In this document: positions 1 through 5,978 of the stretch, in pieces
Layout of the letters: each line of letters opens with the position of its first letter
How positions within the stretch are numbered: position 1 is the stretch's first letter
Source of the DNA: Bacteroidales bacterium
GTDB taxonomy: Bacteria > Bacteroidota > Bacteroidia > Bacteroidales > UBA932
Direction: 5' to 3'
Length of the DNA stretch: 7,326 nucleotides
Assembly: GCA_004552115.1 (NCBI GenBank)
Contig: SFPH01000109.1
Location: 1 to 7,326, forward strand
Translations under genes and position numbers: made by a program
Notes under the pieces: generated by a model
Seen by the model: only the letters and a program-made list of their open reading frames with translations
Told to the model about the DNA's origin: nothing
Database searches by the model: none

Positions 1-1896
1 GGTGAAGAAATCGGAGTTGCGGGAGCTTATCTCGTAACGGGCAATGCCCCTGCGGTCCAGACTGTCGGTGATATTGCCCAGGGAGAAGAATTCATTGCGC
101 AGACCTCCCCTGAGGCCCACCCTCTTCCACTTGATGTTGGAGACATACACGTCAGCGGCAACTTTCCAGATGCTGGTCGTGGAGCGTTCCGGATTGATTC
201 CGTCCGTGCTGGTGCCCAGGTTCATCCTGCCTATGTCGCTGAAAGCGGCCTTGAACTCGGCATTTATGGTAGGAGACTTGGGGCTGTCATAGGAATAGAG
301 GAGGGACAGACTCGGGTTCGCGCTTACCTTTGCATTGAGATTGAAGCGTGAACCCTGCATCTTGCGGGCATTGAGACCGAGATTGAGATTTCCTACAAAT
401 ATCTCCTCGGTATCGAAACGCGCTCCCAGGCCTATCTGGTGCACAGGTCCCTTGACGCAGTGCAGAACCAGCTTGTAAGGTTCGCTTTCTCCCGAGAGGG
501 AATAGGTCACGCTGTCGAAACTCTGGTAGGATACTATCTTCCCCACAATGTGGTCCATTTTCTCCTTGTTGACCAGGCCTCCCGGAATGAGGCCCACGTG
601 ATCGAGGAGCCATCTGCTTTCCTTGTCCGTCAGGCCTACGATCTCTATTTCGTTTATTCTCACAGAGTGTTCGGCTATATTCACGGCCTTGCGGCTCTGT
701 CTCTCCGCCACTTCGCGCCGTCCCAGAAGGTCCCTGACTGCAATCAGCGCCGAATCCGCCTTTACCGCGGCCTCATATCCGCGTTCCAGTATCACTTCTA
801 TGCTGGCATCGTCGAAACTCAGCATTCCGTATTCCGGCAGGTACGGCTTTATTTTCACGTCTGCGGCGTTTTCGTTCGCTATGAAGGAATCGGCGCCGAG
901 CATATCTACGCCCTGGCTGAGTATGTCGGCCAGATTGTTGACGTCCGAATATTCCTTCTTCGCATTGGAGAGCTCTACTCCTATAACTATGTCGGCGCCC
1001 AGTTCACGGGCCAGAGCGACCGGATAATTGTCCCTCATACCGCCGTCCACCAGCACCATACCTTCCGTCCTGACAGGCGAATAGAGTATGGGGATGGACA
1101 TCGTGGAGCGCAGCGCGAGCGGGAGTTCTCCGCTGTACCATCGCTTGGCCTGGAGACTCACCATATCCGAGGAAGTGCAGAAGAGAGGGGTAGGCAGGTC
1201 CAGGAAGTCCATTTCGTCACTGTAGCCAACGGTGATGCTGTTGATCAGGTTCATAACGTTCTGGCCCGGCACGTAGCTCTCCGGCAGGCTGGCCATGAAA
1301 TTGTCCTTGATCAAAGACTTCTCATCCTCGGCGCCGATGGACAGGTGCTTGCGGGAAGGACTGGAAAACTGATAGGCGTATTCCTGACGCTGCCTGTAAT
1401 AGTCCTTTTCGTAGTAGAAAGGTATGCATATCTGATGCTGACCCTTATAGGTCATCTCATTGAGGGATATGTACTTGCGTGGCTGCTTGTCGGTAATGAG
1501 ATAGGACCAGTCCGCCTCCGAAACCAATTTCTCCATATCATCGGGGCCATAGCCCAGCGAGTACATTCCGCCTATGAGGCCGCCCATACTGGTTCCCAGC
1601 ACCATATCGACAGGGATGCCCAGTTCCTCTATGCGCCGTATCGCCCCTATGTGGGCAACACCCTTGGCGCCGCCTCCGCTCAGGACCAGAGCCACCACGG
1701 GACGGGTGCTTCTGATGGAATCCATCCTGGCCCTGACCGCGACAACCTTGGCCGAGTCGATCCTGTGGTTTATTCCATAGCTGTAAATTTCAGACTGTGC
1801 CCCCGCTTCCGAGGAAGAAGGCTGTGCCCCCGCTTCTGCGGAAAACAGAAGCGACAGCAGGATGCCGGTCAAATAACACAAACACAACTTTTTCAT
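1..1896 (-). CDS. Patatin-like phospholipase with POTRA and outer-membrane barrel (type Vd-like), 3' end outside window
   Basis: Reading leftward from ATG at 1896, 632 codons stay open to the window edge, so the C-terminus is missing. Residues 1-24 form a signal peptide (basic start, hydrophobic core, cleavage near AGA-Q). A patatin domain follows at about 67-300. It has the oxyanion loop GGGAKG (74-79), the nucleophile motif GTSMG with Ser103, and the catalytic Asp284 in DGG, so the Ser-Asp dyad is intact. A POTRA-like segment starts near 412 (RINEIEIVGL), and from about 490 the sequence alternates polar and hydrophobic residues like Omp85-type beta strands. Family knowledge: this order matches PlpD-like type Vd autotransporters and their Bacteroidetes relatives, lipases carried to the cell surface by their own barrel. 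Cell location and lipid substrate are inferred. The start lies 8 bases after the rlmN stop, which suggests co-transcription or translational coupling. I expect roughly 100-150 more residues of barrel beyond the edge. Confidence 0.9.
   Translation of the reverse strand, partial: MKKLCLCYLTGILLSLLFSAEAGAQPSSSEAGAQSEIYSYGINHRIDSAKVVAVRARMDSIRSTRPVVALVLSGGGAKGVAHIGAIRRIEELGIPVDMVLGTSMGGLIGGMYSLGYGPDDMEKLVSEADWSYLITDKQPRKYISLNEMTYKGQHQICIPFYYEKDYYRQRQEYAYQFSSPSRKHLSIGAEDEKSLIKDNFMASLPESYVPGQNVMNLINSITVGYSDEMDFLDLPTPLFCTSSDMVSLQAKRWYSGELPLALRSTMSIPILYSPVRTEGMVLVDGGMRDNYPVALARELGADIVIGVELSNAKKEYSDVNNLADILSQGVDMLGADSFIANENAADVKIKPYLPEYGMLSFDDASIEVILERGYEAAVKADSALIAVRDLLGRREVAERQSRKAVNIAEHSVRINEIEIVGLTDKESRWLLDHVGLIPGGLVNKEKMDHIVGKIVSYQSFDSVTYSLSGESEPYKLVLHCVKGPVHQIGLGARFDTEEIFVGNLNLGLNARKMQGSRFNLNAKVSANPSLSLLYSYDSPKSPTINAEFKAAFSDIGRMNLGTSTDGINPERSTTSIWKVAADVYVSNIKWKRVGLRGGLRNEFFSLGNITDSLDRRGIARYEISSRNSDFFT
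1795..1836 (-). repeat. 15-bp direct repeat duplicating the signal-peptide cleavage region
   Basis: The same 15 bases occur at 1795-1809 and 1822-1836, offset by 27 bp (9 codons). In the patatin gene they encode EAGAQ twice, at residues 21-25 and 30-34. This gives two consecutive candidate signal-peptidase sites (AGA-Q). The copies are in frame, so the gene is not disrupted. Confidence 0.8.
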
Positions 1897-1904
1897 CTTT
1901 CAAC

Positions 1905-2936
1905 TTATTTTTTCTCCGCATGTTTGCCTGCAAGCATTCCGCAGGCGGCAAATATGTCCTCTCCCCTGGACGCACGTATCGTGGTCGTGATGCCCTGGCG
2001 ATTCAGCCTGTCACAGAAGGCCTCCATCACCGCCGGGGATGGACAGTCATAAGGGAAATCGGGGATGCGGTGGAAGCGGATCAGGTTGACCCGGCATTCC
2101 AGTCCCCGAAGCAGCATTGCAAGCGCGTCGGCGTGCCTCTTGTCGTCGTTGAAGCCTGCAAACATGGTATATTCGAAACTGACCCTGCGCTGTCCGCTGA
2201 AGTCGTATTGCCTGAGCAGTTCCACGACATTTTCAATTGGCCAGGCTTTCTGGGCAGGCATCACGCTGAGTCTCTCCTCCGGGAAAGGATTGTGAAGACT
2301 CACCGCAAGGTGGCACTTGCATTCATCGAGATAGCTGCGCAGCTGCGGAAGCACTCCAATGGTCGAGAGGGTAATCCTCTTCGGACTCCAGGCGAAGCCC
2401 CAGGGCGCGGTCAGGACCTCGATTACCCTGAGCACCTGAGAATAATTGTCCAGAGGCTCGCCCATACCCATAAAGACGGTGTTGGTCAGAAGATCCGCCT
2501 CATCTATGGCTATGAACTGGGAAAGTATGTCGGAAACGCTCAGGTTGCCGTGGAAGCCCTGGCGGCCGGTCATACAGAAATGGCAGCCCATCTTGCAGCC
2601 GGACTGGCTGGATACGCAGAGCGTGCGCCTGTCCCGGTCCGGGATCATAACGGCTTCCACCGCGCCGGAAGAGGGTTCGCTGACAGGGAAGAGATATTTA
2701 CGCGTGCCGTCCGACGACTCGGCGAAGCCCATATATGCGTTGACACCCAATTCGTATCTTTCTTTCAGCGTCTCGCGTCCTGCCTTGCTGATATCAGTCA
2801 TATCGTCGATGCTGCGCACCTTGCGCACATACATCCAGCGCGCCATCTGTTTGCCCGCGTATGCAGGCAGGCCGCATTCCTTTGCAAGCTCCGAAAGCTC
2901 GGAAGGAGTCATCCCAAGCAATTTCAATTTTCCCAT
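1905..2936 (-). CDS. rlmN: 23S rRNA (adenine(2503)-C(2))-methyltransferase RlmN
   Basis: A radical-SAM enzyme that methylates C2 of A2503 in 23S rRNA and, in E. coli, A37 of some tRNAs; it acts in the cytoplasm. Numbering from ATG at 2936 (343 residues, a normal length), the radical-SAM cluster motif is CKMGCHFC with Cys114, Cys118 and Cys121. It is preceded by TLCVSSQ with Cys107 (the E. coli Cys118 position). GMGEP lies at 157-161, and the C-terminal AACGML holds Cys332, matching E. coli Cys355, the methyl-carrying cysteine. All catalytic residues are therefore present. An in-frame GTG at 2942 could add two residues; I prefer the ATG. The gene starts in an AT-rich divergent region shared with the phosphatase, and its stop is 8 bases upstream of the patatin start, so the two probably form one leftward operon. 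Identification is secure. Confidence 0.97.
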   Translation of the reverse strand: MGKLKLLGMTPSELSELAKECGLPAYAGKQMARWMYVRKVRSIDDMTDISKAGRETLKERYELGVNAYMGFAESSDGTRKYLFPVSEPSSGAVEAVMIPDRDRRTLCVSSQSGCKMGCHFCMTGRQGFHGNLSVSDILSQFIAIDEADLLTNTVFMGMGEPLDNYSQVLRVIEVLTAPWGFAWSPKRITLSTIGVLPQLRSYLDECKCHLAVSLHNPFPEERLSVMPAQKAWPIENVVELLRQYDFSGQRRVSFEYTMFAGFNDDKRHADALAMLLRGLECRVNLIRFHRIPDFPYDCPSPAVMEAFCDRLNRQGITTTIRASRGEDIFAACGMLAGKHAEKK

Positions 2937-2994
2937 AATCACAAATTTAATAATTTTCGCAAATGGGCTCCTTTTCAGAAAGCATATACAAAGA

Positions 2995-3002
2995 CAAAAT
3001 TA
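2995..3002 (-). promoter_or_regulatory. Candidate Bacteroidetes -7 promoter box for rlmN
   Basis: On the minus strand TAATTTTG fits the Bacteroidetes -7 consensus TAnnTTTG exactly, about 58 bases upstream of the rlmN ATG in an AT-rich intergenic gap. I could not find a convincing TTTG -33 box at the usual distance, so this is a one-box prediction. I found no equally good box on the plus strand for the divergent phosphatase. TATCATTG at 3025-3032 is one base off but too close to its start codon. Confidence 0.35.
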
Positions 3003-3036
3003 CAATATTGTGGATAAAAATCCGTATCATTGCATT

Positions 3037-4392
3037 ATGAAGAAACTTATTTTCACCCTTATCCTGAGCATTTCAGGCCTTTCCTGTCTTGCTCAGCCGG
3101 AAGTCGTCCTCGGCGACCCTTTCAAATCATCCGGACTCGACAATATATATGACTTCGATGCGCAGATTTGCACTGCGGCGCCGAAAGGCTACGAGGCCTT
3201 CTATATCAGCCACTACGGACGCCACGGCTCACGCTATCCCTACACCGCCACCGTCGCGACGGCACTGCTGGACTTGCTGCACGAGGCAGAGGGGAAGGAG
3301 AATCTCAGTGAGTACGGCAACGGGCTTATGGCCAGACTGGAACTCTTTATGGAAAAGGCGGGCAACCATATCGGCGAACTCACAGACCTGGGCAGGCAGC
3401 AGCAGTACCGGCTTGCCGGAGAAATGGCCGAACGCTATCCGCAGGCCTTCCGCAAGGGAGCCGTCGTAACGGCCCAGGCCTCATCCTCACCCAGGTCCAT
3501 CCTGAGCATGGCATCTTTCTGTACGGCCCTCGCCCGGAAATATCCGTCCATACGCATCGACCAGTTCCAGGGCTTTGCCGAGACTCAGGCTACCGCTCCC
3601 AATATGGGACGCAACCCACTGAGAATCAAGGGTCCGGGGCTTGGGAACCCCTACAGGGAAAGCCCCGCGGAATTTATGCAGAGGCGCTTCCCCGAGTTTA
3701 CCGAAACTGTGCTGGGAAAAATGTTCAGGGACCCCTATGCCGCGCTCGGAGACAGAGATGTGCAGTATCTCATGGACCACATATACATGCTGATAGGCGG
3801 AATGAACAGTCTCCCTGACGGAGTCCGTATGGACTTCTCGGACATAGCAACGCCTGAAACCCTCGCCAGAATGTGGGAACTGGACAATTACCAGCGCTTC
3901 TGTGAATACATAGTCTACACCGCCTCCTGCTGCTCCGTCTTCAAGGACATTATCGAGCGTGCCGATGCCAGGCTTGCCCTGCTGGATTCCGCTGCGGGAA
4001 AGCTTGAAGGGAGAGCCGATGGAAGGGCTGAGGGGAGAGCCGAGGGAAGAGCTGAGGGGGCCGACCTGCGTTTTGGTCACGATCACGTCCTAATGTCCCT
4101 CCTGATGATTGCAGACATAGATTCCTTTGGAGAACTCCCGGAGAATCCCGATGAACTGGGTCACGTATTCCAGACCTTCCGTTCCCCTATGGCAGCCAAC
4201 CTGCACTTCGTTTTCTACCGCCCGAAGAACGGCAGGGGGCCCATCCTTACCGGGCTTTCCCTCAACGGACAACCAGCCCGCCTGAGCGCATTGGACAAGG
4301 AACTGGGGATCTCCCCGGATGAAAGCGCCTTCTACCGCTGGGACGATGTTAAGGCCTGGTTCAAAAAGCGCTTCTCCCAGCTGTGTGAATAA
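3037..4392 (+). CDS. Secreted histidine-type phosphatase (histidine acid phosphatase / phytase-MINPP-like)
   Basis: A 451-residue protein of the branch-2 histidine phosphatase superfamily, which removes phosphate from phosphomonoesters through a phosphohistidine intermediate. Residues 1-19 are a signal peptide with likely cleavage at CLA-Q20. Cys17 does not sit in a proper lipobox, so periplasmic export is more likely than lipidation. The nucleophile motif RHGSRYP lies at 62-68 with His63. The distal acid motif is FGHD with His348-Asp349. The RHGSRY form resembles MINPP/phytase-type enzymes of Bacteroides, but the distal motif is HD and not the HAE of MINPP, so phytate as substrate is only a suggestion. 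A glycine-arginine-rich repeat (325-341) sits directly before the HD motif. The start is the first ATG followed by a signal peptide. The same frame is open further upstream only by chance, opposite rlmN. Transcribed away from rlmN; no partner gene downstream. Confidence 0.9.
   Translation: MKKLIFTLILSISGLSCLAQPEVVLGDPFKSSGLDNIYDFDAQICTAAPKGYEAFYISHYGRHGSRYPYTATVATALLDLLHEAEGKENLSEYGNGLMARLELFMEKAGNHIGELTDLGRQQQYRLAGEMAERYPQAFRKGAVVTAQASSSPRSILSMASFCTALARKYPSIRIDQFQGFAETQATAPNMGRNPLRIKGPGLGNPYRESPAEFMQRRFPEFTETVLGKMFRDPYAALGDRDVQYLMDHIYMLIGGMNSLPDGVRMDFSDIATPETLARMWELDNYQRFCEYIVYTASCCSVFKDIIERADARLALLDSAAGKLEGRADGRAEGRAEGRAEGADLRFGHDHVLMSLLMIADIDSFGELPENPDELGHVFQTFRSPMAANLHFVFYRPKNGRGPILTGLSLNGQPARLSALDKELGISPDESAFYRWDDVKAWFKKRFSQLCE
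4009..4059 (+). repeat. In-frame 24-bp tandem duplication coding for GRAE repeats
   Basis: Within the phosphatase, residues 325-341 read as four GRA(D/E) units plus a glycine. At DNA level, units 1 and 3 resemble each other, as do units 2 and 4. The event is therefore two 24-bp copies (4009-4032 and 4033-4056) differing at two positions. The repeat ends seven residues before catalytic His348, so copy number could change the loop near the active site without shifting the frame. Confidence 0.85.
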
Positions 4393-4410
4393 CTTTCGGA
4401 GTGCTTCCCT

Positions 4411-4424
4411 GCGTGCATCGATTC
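4411..4424 (+). repeat. Orphan left arm of the family B palindromic repeat
   Basis: Just 19 bases after the phosphatase stop, GCGTGCATCGATTC matches the start of the 72-bp units found from 5031 onward (arm TGCATCGATTC at 4414-4424). The preceding CCCT also resembles the inter-unit spacer. No matching right arm follows, so this is a fragment stranded about 0.55 kb from the main array. Confidence 0.75.
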
Positions 4425-4449
4425 CAGATTCTTATTGGGCGAGTGCTTA

Positions 4450-4535
4450 GGCGATGGCCGTTGAGCGTGGCGGCCTTTTAGGCGGGTGCTGCGGCGATGG
4501 CCGTTGAGCGTGGCGGCCTTTTAGGCGGGTGCTGC
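4450..4535 (+). repeat. Perfect 43-bp tandem duplication
   Basis: Positions 4450-4492 and 4493-4535 are identical over 43 bases. A degenerate third copy end is visible just before (about 4438-4449, GGCGAGTGCTTA against GGCGGGTGCTGC). The duplication lies 57 bases past the phosphatase stop. Each copy carries one terminator-like hairpin, annotated separately. Confidence 0.9.
4456..4479 (+). terminator. Possible weak rho-independent terminator, duplicated at 4499-4522
   Basis: GGCCG (4456-4460) pairs with CGGCC (4471-4475) across a 10-base loop, followed by TTTT. The same structure recurs 43 bases later. Position and orientation suit termination of the phosphatase transcript. The stem is only 5 bp and the T-run is short, so strength is doubtful; two in series might compensate. 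Confidence 0.4.
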
Positions 4536-4670
4536 GCACCCTCGGCGGCAAAAACATGAAGCTGCGTCGAGCCCTCCCCATGCAAACATCCAAGGCAAGA
4601 CGCGTCGTCAACGCATGATGGAACGCGTGCTGGGGATTTGCTGAGGGTGTGATACTTTCTGCAGCGAATC
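4536..4670. other. Non-coding stretch with nested inverted repeats
   Basis: No credible gene is present. Short complementary segments are nested in the right order for one fold: CACCCTC (4537-4543) with GAGGGTG (4643-4649), CCCCA (4576-4580) with TGGGG (4631-4635), and CATGC (4579-4583) with GCATG (4613-4617; shares two bases with the CCCCA arm, so not all pairs can form fully). This could be a structured RNA or DNA element, or chance in GC-rich sequence. I do not recognise a known ncRNA family. Confidence 0.3.
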
Positions 4671-4965
4671 TCCGCGTCCGATTCTAATTTTCTTTGCCGC
4701 AGAGAAGAATGGCCCGCCTGCAGTGGTTGTAGCGGCAACGATGTCCGCGTCCGATTCTAATTTCGTCGCGGCGAAGAAGAATGGTTTCGCCTGCAGCGGC
4801 CGTGGCGACTACGATCTTCCGCGTCCGATTCTAATTTTTGTAGCCGCAAAGGAGAATGGTTTCGCCTGCAACGGCCGAAGCAGCAACGAGGTCCGCGTCC
4901 GATTCTAATCTTCGTCGCCGCAAAAAAAATGGTTTCGCCTGCAGAACGGTTTCATCGCTGCAGTG
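4671..4965. repeat. Family A: four 73/74-bp tandem units
   Basis: Units begin at 4671, 4744, 4818 and 4892, each with the constant core TCCGCGTCCGATTCTAAT. A second conserved block follows (AGAATGG then CGCCTGCAG, altered to AAAATGG in the last unit). The core is flanked on each side by roughly 10-base arms that are largely complementary (about 8 of 10 pairs by hand, counting G-T as a pair in two elements), while the arm sequence itself differs between units. Each unit therefore looks like a hairpin with a fixed loop. The last unit runs directly into family B, whose CGATTCTTGATTT resembles the A core CGATTCTAATTT, so the two families are probably related. Confidence 0.8.
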
Positions 4966-5577
4966 ATTCCTGATTTCAAGCCCAAACTTGGGAATCGATG
5001 CAAGCTTTTCCCGGTTTAAGCCTTCTTGCGTGCATCGATTCTTGATTTCAGGGCCAGACTTGGGAATCGATGCAAGTTTTCTCCGTTTAAACCCTCTTTC
5101 GTGCATCGATTCTTGATTTCAGGCTCAGACTTGCGAATCGATGCAAGGTTTTGCCTGTTTACCCCCTCTTTCGTGCATCGATTCTTGATTTCAGGCCCAG
5201 ACTTGGGAATCGATGCAAGCTTTTCCCTGTTTACCACCTCTTTCGTGCATCGATTCTTGATTTCAGGCACAGACTTGAGAATCGATGCAAGCTTTTCCCT
5301 GTTTACCCCCTCTTGCGTGCATCAATTCTTGATTTCAGGCTCAGACTTGCGAATCGATGCAAGGATTTCCCTGTTTAAGCCCTCTTGCGTGCATCGATTC
5401 TTGATTTCAGGCTCAGACTTGCGAATCGATGCAAGGATTTCCCTGTTTAAGCCCTCTTGCGTGCATCGATTCTTGATTTCAGCCCTAGACTTGGGAATCA
5501 CTGCAGGTTTTGCCTGGAAACGCCCTCGGCCCTGCAGTGAGTCTTGATTTGATGGGGTGAATTTGGGAATCGCTGCA
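4959..5577. repeat. Family B: nine 71/72-bp tandem units, each a 44-bp palindrome
   Basis: Left arms start at 4959, 5031, 5102, 5174, 5246, 5318, 5390, 5462 and 5533. The standard unit is arm TGCATCGATTC, a 22-base loop, arm GAATCGATGCA, then a 27-28 base spacer. The arms are perfect 11-bp complements in five units (5031, 5102, 5174, 5246, 5390) and carry one or two mismatches in the rest. Overall arm-to-arm length is 44 bp in eight units and 45 in the last. Outer units (first, eighth, last) carry variant arms of the TGCAGTGATTC or TGCAGCGATTC type. Spacers resemble each other, so this is not a CRISPR array. Long stop-free frames on both strands arise because 72 is a multiple of three. Function unknown. 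Confidence 0.92.
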
Positions 5578-5596
5578 GCATCATCGTAGCTGCACG

Positions 5597-5630
5597 GAAG
5601 AACGGCCCGCCTGCAGAATGACCGTAGCGG
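5597..5630. repeat. Detached piece of family A after the B array
   Basis: Bases 5597-5616 match 4704-4723, inside the first family A unit, at 19 of 20 positions. In both places GTAGCGG follows within about ten bases (5624-5630 and 4729-4735). Family A sequence therefore flanks the B array on both sides, in the same orientation. Confidence 0.75.
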
Positions 5631-5677
5631 ACGCAGGCGGGGACAGGATGCCACGAAGGCGGCATAATCCTAAGTAA

Positions 5678-5818
5678 AAAGCCGTCGGAGTTTCAAGGCA
5701 GACCATCAACTTCATCGAGACCGGCCGCTATATGCCCTCGACTGTCGTGGCCCTGAAGATCGCCAGATACTTCGGAAGACACGCCGACGAAATCTTCCAG
5801 CTCGAAGAAAACGACTGA
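5678..5818 (+). pseudogene. 3' remnant of an XRE-family helix-turn-helix regulator
   Basis: Translating from 5678 gives KAVGVSRQTINFIETGRY and on to a normal end, QLEEND, then TGA at 5816-5818: 46 codons. VSRQTINFIETGRYMPS is the recognition-helix and following region of small XRE/Cro-type DNA-binding proteins, which are usually about 65-75 residues long and often end in ...EIFQLE plus acidic residues. The N-terminal helices are missing. An in-frame TAA lies immediately upstream at 5675-5677, and no start codon is available before the conserved part. The gene is therefore broken, cut close to the end of the repeat field (about 5640). It is probably not translated. A frameshifted N-terminus further upstream was looked for and not seen. 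Confidence 0.8.
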
Positions 5819-5854
5819 TTCATAAATCAGCAACTTAACAAATAGACAGAACCT

Positions 5855-5886
5855 ATCCTCGGCAGTACTTCCTTATTGTCGAGGAT
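5855..5886 (+). terminator. Hairpin, possible weak terminator or operator
   Basis: ATCCTCG (5855-5861) and CGAGGAT (5880-5886) are perfect complements around an 18-base loop, followed by TATATTTT. It lies between the XRE remnant and the RhuM promoter box. The large loop makes it a poor terminator; a binding site for a dyad-symmetric regulator is an alternative. Confidence 0.3.
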
Positions 5887-5933
5887 TATATTTTGTGCAT
5901 TTGTCCATAAAATGGATGGCAAGAAGAATTTTC

Positions 5934-5941
5934 TATCTTTG
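5934..5941 (+). promoter_or_regulatory. Bacteroidetes -7 promoter box for the RhuM gene
   Basis: TATCTTTG matches TAnnTTTG exactly, 37 bases before the preferred ATG at 5979. The upstream TTTG at 5900-5903 is too far away to be the partner -33 box, and nothing better lies at about 19-20 bases. A short stem CCCT/AGGG follows at 5947-5958, inside the expected leader. Confidence 0.5.
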
Positions 5942-5978
5942 TAGAACCCTCTGGAGGGGGCTATAAGTAAACTTGTAT

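Noticed and set aside
439..2052. Long plus-strand open frame (537 codons) opposite the patatin gene
   Set aside because: It is the shadow of the patatin gene. Its translation has no family features, while the minus strand has an intact catalytic dyad and signal peptide.
1797..3017. 406-codon plus-strand open frame opposite rlmN
   Set aside because: It runs antisense to a complete rlmN with all catalytic cysteines, and its own translation is not recognisable.
3025..3032. TATCATTG as a promoter box for the phosphatase
   Set aside because: It is one mismatch from TAnnTTTG, and it sits only 4 bases before the start codon, leaving no room for a leader.
2446..3036. Upstream extension of the phosphatase reading frame
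   Set aside because: It lies opposite rlmN and would bury the signal peptide. The ATG at 3037 begins a proper signal sequence.
3487..4086. 199-codon minus-strand open frame inside the phosphatase
   Set aside because: It is a shadow of a clearly real, GC-rich gene on the plus strand.
4478..5106. Small open frames in the repeat region (4478-4738 minus, 4723-4908 plus, 4831-5106 minus)
   Set aside because: They are made of the family A and B repeats, with no start-site context or protein family resemblance.
4959..5577. CRISPR array
   Set aside because: The 27-28 base segments between palindromes resemble one another and are not unique spacers. No cas genes are present, and a 44-bp repeat with a long internal loop is atypical.
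5016..5654. Several open frames on both strands translating to 24-residue repeats (such as HRFLISGSDLRIDA or KNRCTQEGLNRE)
   Set aside because: They follow from a 72-bp repeat length divisible by three. The 71-bp units break the frame, both strands are equally open, and the DNA palindrome explains the conservation better than a protein would.
5953..5962. GGAGGGGGCT as a ribosome binding site for RhuM
   Set aside because: It lies about 16 bases from the preferred ATG, too far for normal pairing, and Bacteroidetes make little use of such sites.
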